Source: Parvularculaceae bacterium (GTDB lineage: Bacteria; Pseudomonadota; Alphaproteobacteria; Caulobacterales; Parvularculaceae). Taken from it: DNA of 64,000 nt. Positions 62,185-64,000 of the stretch are shown here, piece by piece. The stretch is taken from assembly GCA_028280115.1 (NCBI GenBank), contig JANQMJ010000011.1, forward strand, positions 31,581 to 95,580, in the 5' to 3' direction. Under the pieces are notes generated by a model that was given only the letters and a program-made list of their open reading frames with translations, was not told the origin of the DNA and ran no database searches. Positions within the stretch are counted from its first letter, which is position 1. Each line of letters starts with the position of its first letter. Position numbers and translations under genes: made by a program.

Positions 62185-62922
62185 ATGCAAGGCGCTGGCA
62201 GACGGCGGATTTTTCTCATGCGCCATGGGCATGTGGACTATTTCGGCGCCGCCGCCGAAGACCCGCGCCTCGTCAATTTAACCGATGAGGGCCGCCGCCA
62301 GGCTGAAGCCGCACGCGATGCGCTTTCCCATGTCGATTTCGATATCGCGGTTCATTCAGGACTGCCGCGCAGCCGGCAAACCGCGGAAATCGTTCTTGCC
62401 GGTATCGACCAGCCGCCGCCGCTGACCGCCGTGGAAGCGCTTGAAGAGCTCAAAAGTGGCTGGATCAAAGCCAAGACCCGCGAGGAACTCGCCGCGCGCC
62501 TGGCTTACGCGCTGGACGGGGCGGCCGAACAGGGAGCGGCTTTTTTAGAGGACGGCGAAACCTTCGCGGTCGCGGAAAAACGCATTGTCGGGGCGCTGGA
62601 AGCGCTGATTACCGAGCAGAGCTGGAAAACCGCGTTAATTGTCGCCCATGAGGGCGTCAATCGGATCGCCCTGGGCTGGGCGTGCGGCGGCGGGCTGCGC
62701 TCGATCGCCGCTTTCGAACAGGATCTCGGCTGCATTAACCTCATCGACGTGGATGTGACGCCGGCGCCCGAGGGTCAGCGCCTCCAGGTTGAACGGACCA
62801 TCATCAAAGCCCTGAACGTGACGCCTTATGACTATGTAAAACAAGGCCTTGCGCGCACCAGCTTGGAGCATTTGTTCGATGTCGATTTCGGCGGCGCGCG
62901 GCCGCGTCCGCCGGAAAATTAG
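62185..62922 (+). CDS. Histidine phosphatase superfamily (phosphoglycerate-mutase-like) protein
   Basis: The 245-residue cytosolic protein has the catalytic RHG motif (FLMRHGHVDY, near residue 13), LTDEGRRQAEAARDAL, the SGLPRSRQTAEIV arginine element and the second catalytic histidine (AHEGVNR). Family members are phosphatases or phosphoglycerate mutases; the substrate is not predictable. I chose the ATG at 62185, just before the catalytic motif; an upstream in-frame start at 62107 adds unconserved residues. Divergent from the VanY gene. Confidence 0.88.
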   Translation: MQGAGRRRIFLMRHGHVDYFGAAAEDPRLVNLTDEGRRQAEAARDALSHVDFDIAVHSGLPRSRQTAEIVLAGIDQPPPLTAVEALEELKSGWIKAKTREELAARLAYALDGAAEQGAAFLEDGETFAVAEKRIVGALEALITEQSWKTALIVAHEGVNRIALGWACGGGLRSIAAFEQDLGCINLIDVDVTPAPEGQRLQVERTIIKALNVTPYDYVKQGLARTSLEHLFDVDFGGARPRPPEN

Positions 62923-62945
62923 CGCCAAGCCGCCCGGCCGGCCTT

Positions 62946-62962
62946 AATCCCGGGGATTTTTT
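62946..62962 (+). terminator. Weak intrinsic terminator after the phosphatase gene
   Basis: AATCC (62946-62950) and GGATT (62954-62958) form a 5-bp stem with a 3-nt loop, followed by a T run to 62962. The stem is short, so termination efficiency is doubtful. Confidence 0.35.
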
Positions 62963-63003
62963 GTGGTTAAATCTCTTCGGGGTAATTTTCGAGGAGTCAG
63001 ACG

Positions 63004-63876
63004 ATGTCGTACGGGGTCAAGCGGGGCGTCAAAGCGCCTGGCGAATGGGGTGTGGGGGACCTTGCCGGTCTCGCTTTGGCGGGAGCGACGGGCATCATCG
63101 CCGCGCTGGTGACGGATTATCAACAATCGCAGGAAGCCTCAGCGCTGTTCACGATCAACCAATGGGTGGTTGGCTTGGGCAGCCTGCTCGGCTTTACCGA
63201 CATTCCGCTGTGGATGGTCGTGGCCGGCCTTACCATGTTGGGCGCGGGATCGATCTTTTATTTCCAGCCGATTACGCGTCAGGGCGCCTTCGCCCAGGGT
63301 TTCGGCCTGCTCGCCGTCCTGATGACCATGACGCCGGCCGATCTCGCCGGGGGCATGGAGTCCTCGGTCGAGGCCCTGCCTGGATTGCAGCCGGCGAGTC
63401 TGGTGCGCGAAGTGTCGGCCGACCCGATGATGGCCGACCCATTGATCAAGACCGTCGCTTATGCGCCCGGCGGCGGCGCGATCTATAAGGTGCAGAGCCG
63501 GGGCGCGTCCGACAAATACGACCTGCATCTGAAAATCGTTTATCCCAACGGGATTTCCGACGATATCGATTCGCTGATTCGTCGCGGCGCCTTTCGCGGC
63601 CGCATCCATAATGCGGACACCAACGAAACCTGGAGCATTTCTCGCTCGGCGGGCGGCACGCTGCGGGTCGAGGGCAACACGATGTACATTCATGCGGGCA
63701 TCCCGGCGGAATCGCAGACCGCGCGCATCTGGGTGCGGATCGAGATGACGGGTTACGCCATTGAAGAGCAATCGGCGGAAGCCAGGCTCGGCCAGAAGCT
63801 CGACTGGACGGTCACCATGACGCCGTCGGCAACGCCGCTGTTTCTCCAGCGTCTGAACAAGAGCTATTGGTTCTAA
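63004..63876 (+). CDS. Membrane protein with C-terminal soluble domain, unknown
   Basis: The 290 residues contain three hydrophobic helices (about 17-37, 66-85 and 93-110), a linker rich in Ser/Met/Pro, and a soluble domain of about 160 residues predicted to be beta-rich (YKVQSRGASDKYDLHLKIVY, GRIHNADTNETWSISRSAGG). I recognise no family motif. GAGGAG precedes the ATG, so translation is well supported. It is the last gene in the window, 81 nt after the phosphatase, and ends 21 nt before the palindromic repeat region. Confidence 0.55.
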   Translation: MSYGVKRGVKAPGEWGVGDLAGLALAGATGIIAALVTDYQQSQEASALFTINQWVVGLGSLLGFTDIPLWMVVAGLTMLGAGSIFYFQPITRQGAFAQGFGLLAVLMTMTPADLAGGMESSVEALPGLQPASLVREVSADPMMADPLIKTVAYAPGGGAIYKVQSRGASDKYDLHLKIVYPNGISDDIDSLIRRGAFRGRIHNADTNETWSISRSAGGTLRVEGNTMYIHAGIPAESQTARIWVRIEMTGYAIEEQSAEARLGQKLDWTVTMTPSATPLFLQRLNKSYWF

Positions 63877-63902
63877 ACCGGTTGCGGGTCAGACGGATCA
63901 TC

Positions 63903-63980
63903 CGCTCATCCCGGACGCGCTGCAGCGCCCCGGATCATAATCCGGGGTGATGCTGCGCAGGTTCGAAGCATGCTTCGAAC
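63903..63980. repeat. Palindromic repeat at the window end
   Basis: After the last gene come gctcatcccgg, the perfect palindrome gcgctgcagcgc (63917-63928), an 8-bp hairpin ccccggat/atccgggg with loop cata (63928-63947) and a perfect 20-bp palindrome gttcgaagcatgcttcgaac (63961-63980). The catcccgg and gctgcagcgc words also occur in the repeats at 51801-51971. No T run follows, so it is not an ordinary terminator. Confidence 0.7.
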
Positions 63981-64000
63981 GGATCCAGCAAACAAAAAAT

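Noticed and set aside
63961..63980. Terminal 20-bp palindrome considered as an intrinsic terminator
   Set aside because: No T run follows on either strand in the right position.

Overview
The window looks like the chromosome of a GC-rich alphaproteobacterium. Evidence: the unbroken rplJL-rpoBC / str / S10 / spc / alpha ribosomal super-cluster; promoters that fit the alphaproteobacterial CTTGAC-N17-CTATAT pattern; an ATP12-type F1 chaperone gene; the short (448-aa) class II ProRS without an editing insertion; recG-sdhE-mfd synteny; and a PleD/PopA-type cell-cycle regulator. The order (Caulobacterales, Parvularculales, Rhodobacterales or other) cannot be settled from this sequence alone. No plasmid, phage, IS or CRISPR feature was seen.

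1-28.6 kb is core gene-expression machinery, all on the + strand: rplJ, rplL, rpoB, rpoC; rpsL, rpsG, fusA, tuf; rpsJ-rplC-D-W-B-rpsS-rplV-rpsC-rplP-rpmC-rpsQ; rplN-X-E-rpsN-rpsH-rplF-R-rpsE-rpmD-rplO-secY-adk; rpsM-rpsK-rpoA-rplQ. Genes are mostly 0-30 nt apart or overlap. The larger gaps hold hairpins, two good promoter candidates (ahead of rpsL and rpsM) and one palindromic repeat lodged between rpmD and rplO. A strong intrinsic terminator closes the cluster after rplQ, and its loop doubles as a plausible -10 box for the next gene.

28.6-37.3 kb holds envelope and maintenance genes: a DegQ/HtrA protease, rarA, a fatty-acid-hydroxylase-family protein, crcB, an RluC-type pseudouridine synthase and ATP12 on +; then an EF-hand exported protein, an extended SDR and lipB on -; then an orphan SpoA (FliN-like) domain gene. 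37.3-44 kb holds tRNA-Leu(GAG), feoAB with a Fur-like palindrome, two small exported proteins, proS, and a lolC/lolD pair split by a SnoaL-like gene.

44-52 kb holds a cfa-type methyltransferase and a photolyase, the Kdo genes kdsD and kdsA (divergent), galU, a DUF3089 protein that has lost its nucleophile serine, and a DUF502 membrane protein. 52-59 kb is the DNA repair block recG-sdhE-mfd, whose intergenic spaces are crowded with palindromic repeats of two word families (GTCATCCCG and TTCATCCTGAGG).

59-64 kb holds the most notable locus. A TPR plus VanY-type D,D-carboxypeptidase membrane protein is followed on the same strand by a Rec-Rec-GGDEF protein with a destroyed GGDEF active site but an intact RxxD c-di-GMP binding site, which is the design of Caulobacter PopA. 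A histidine phosphatase and an unrecognised membrane protein finish the window, followed by another palindromic repeat.
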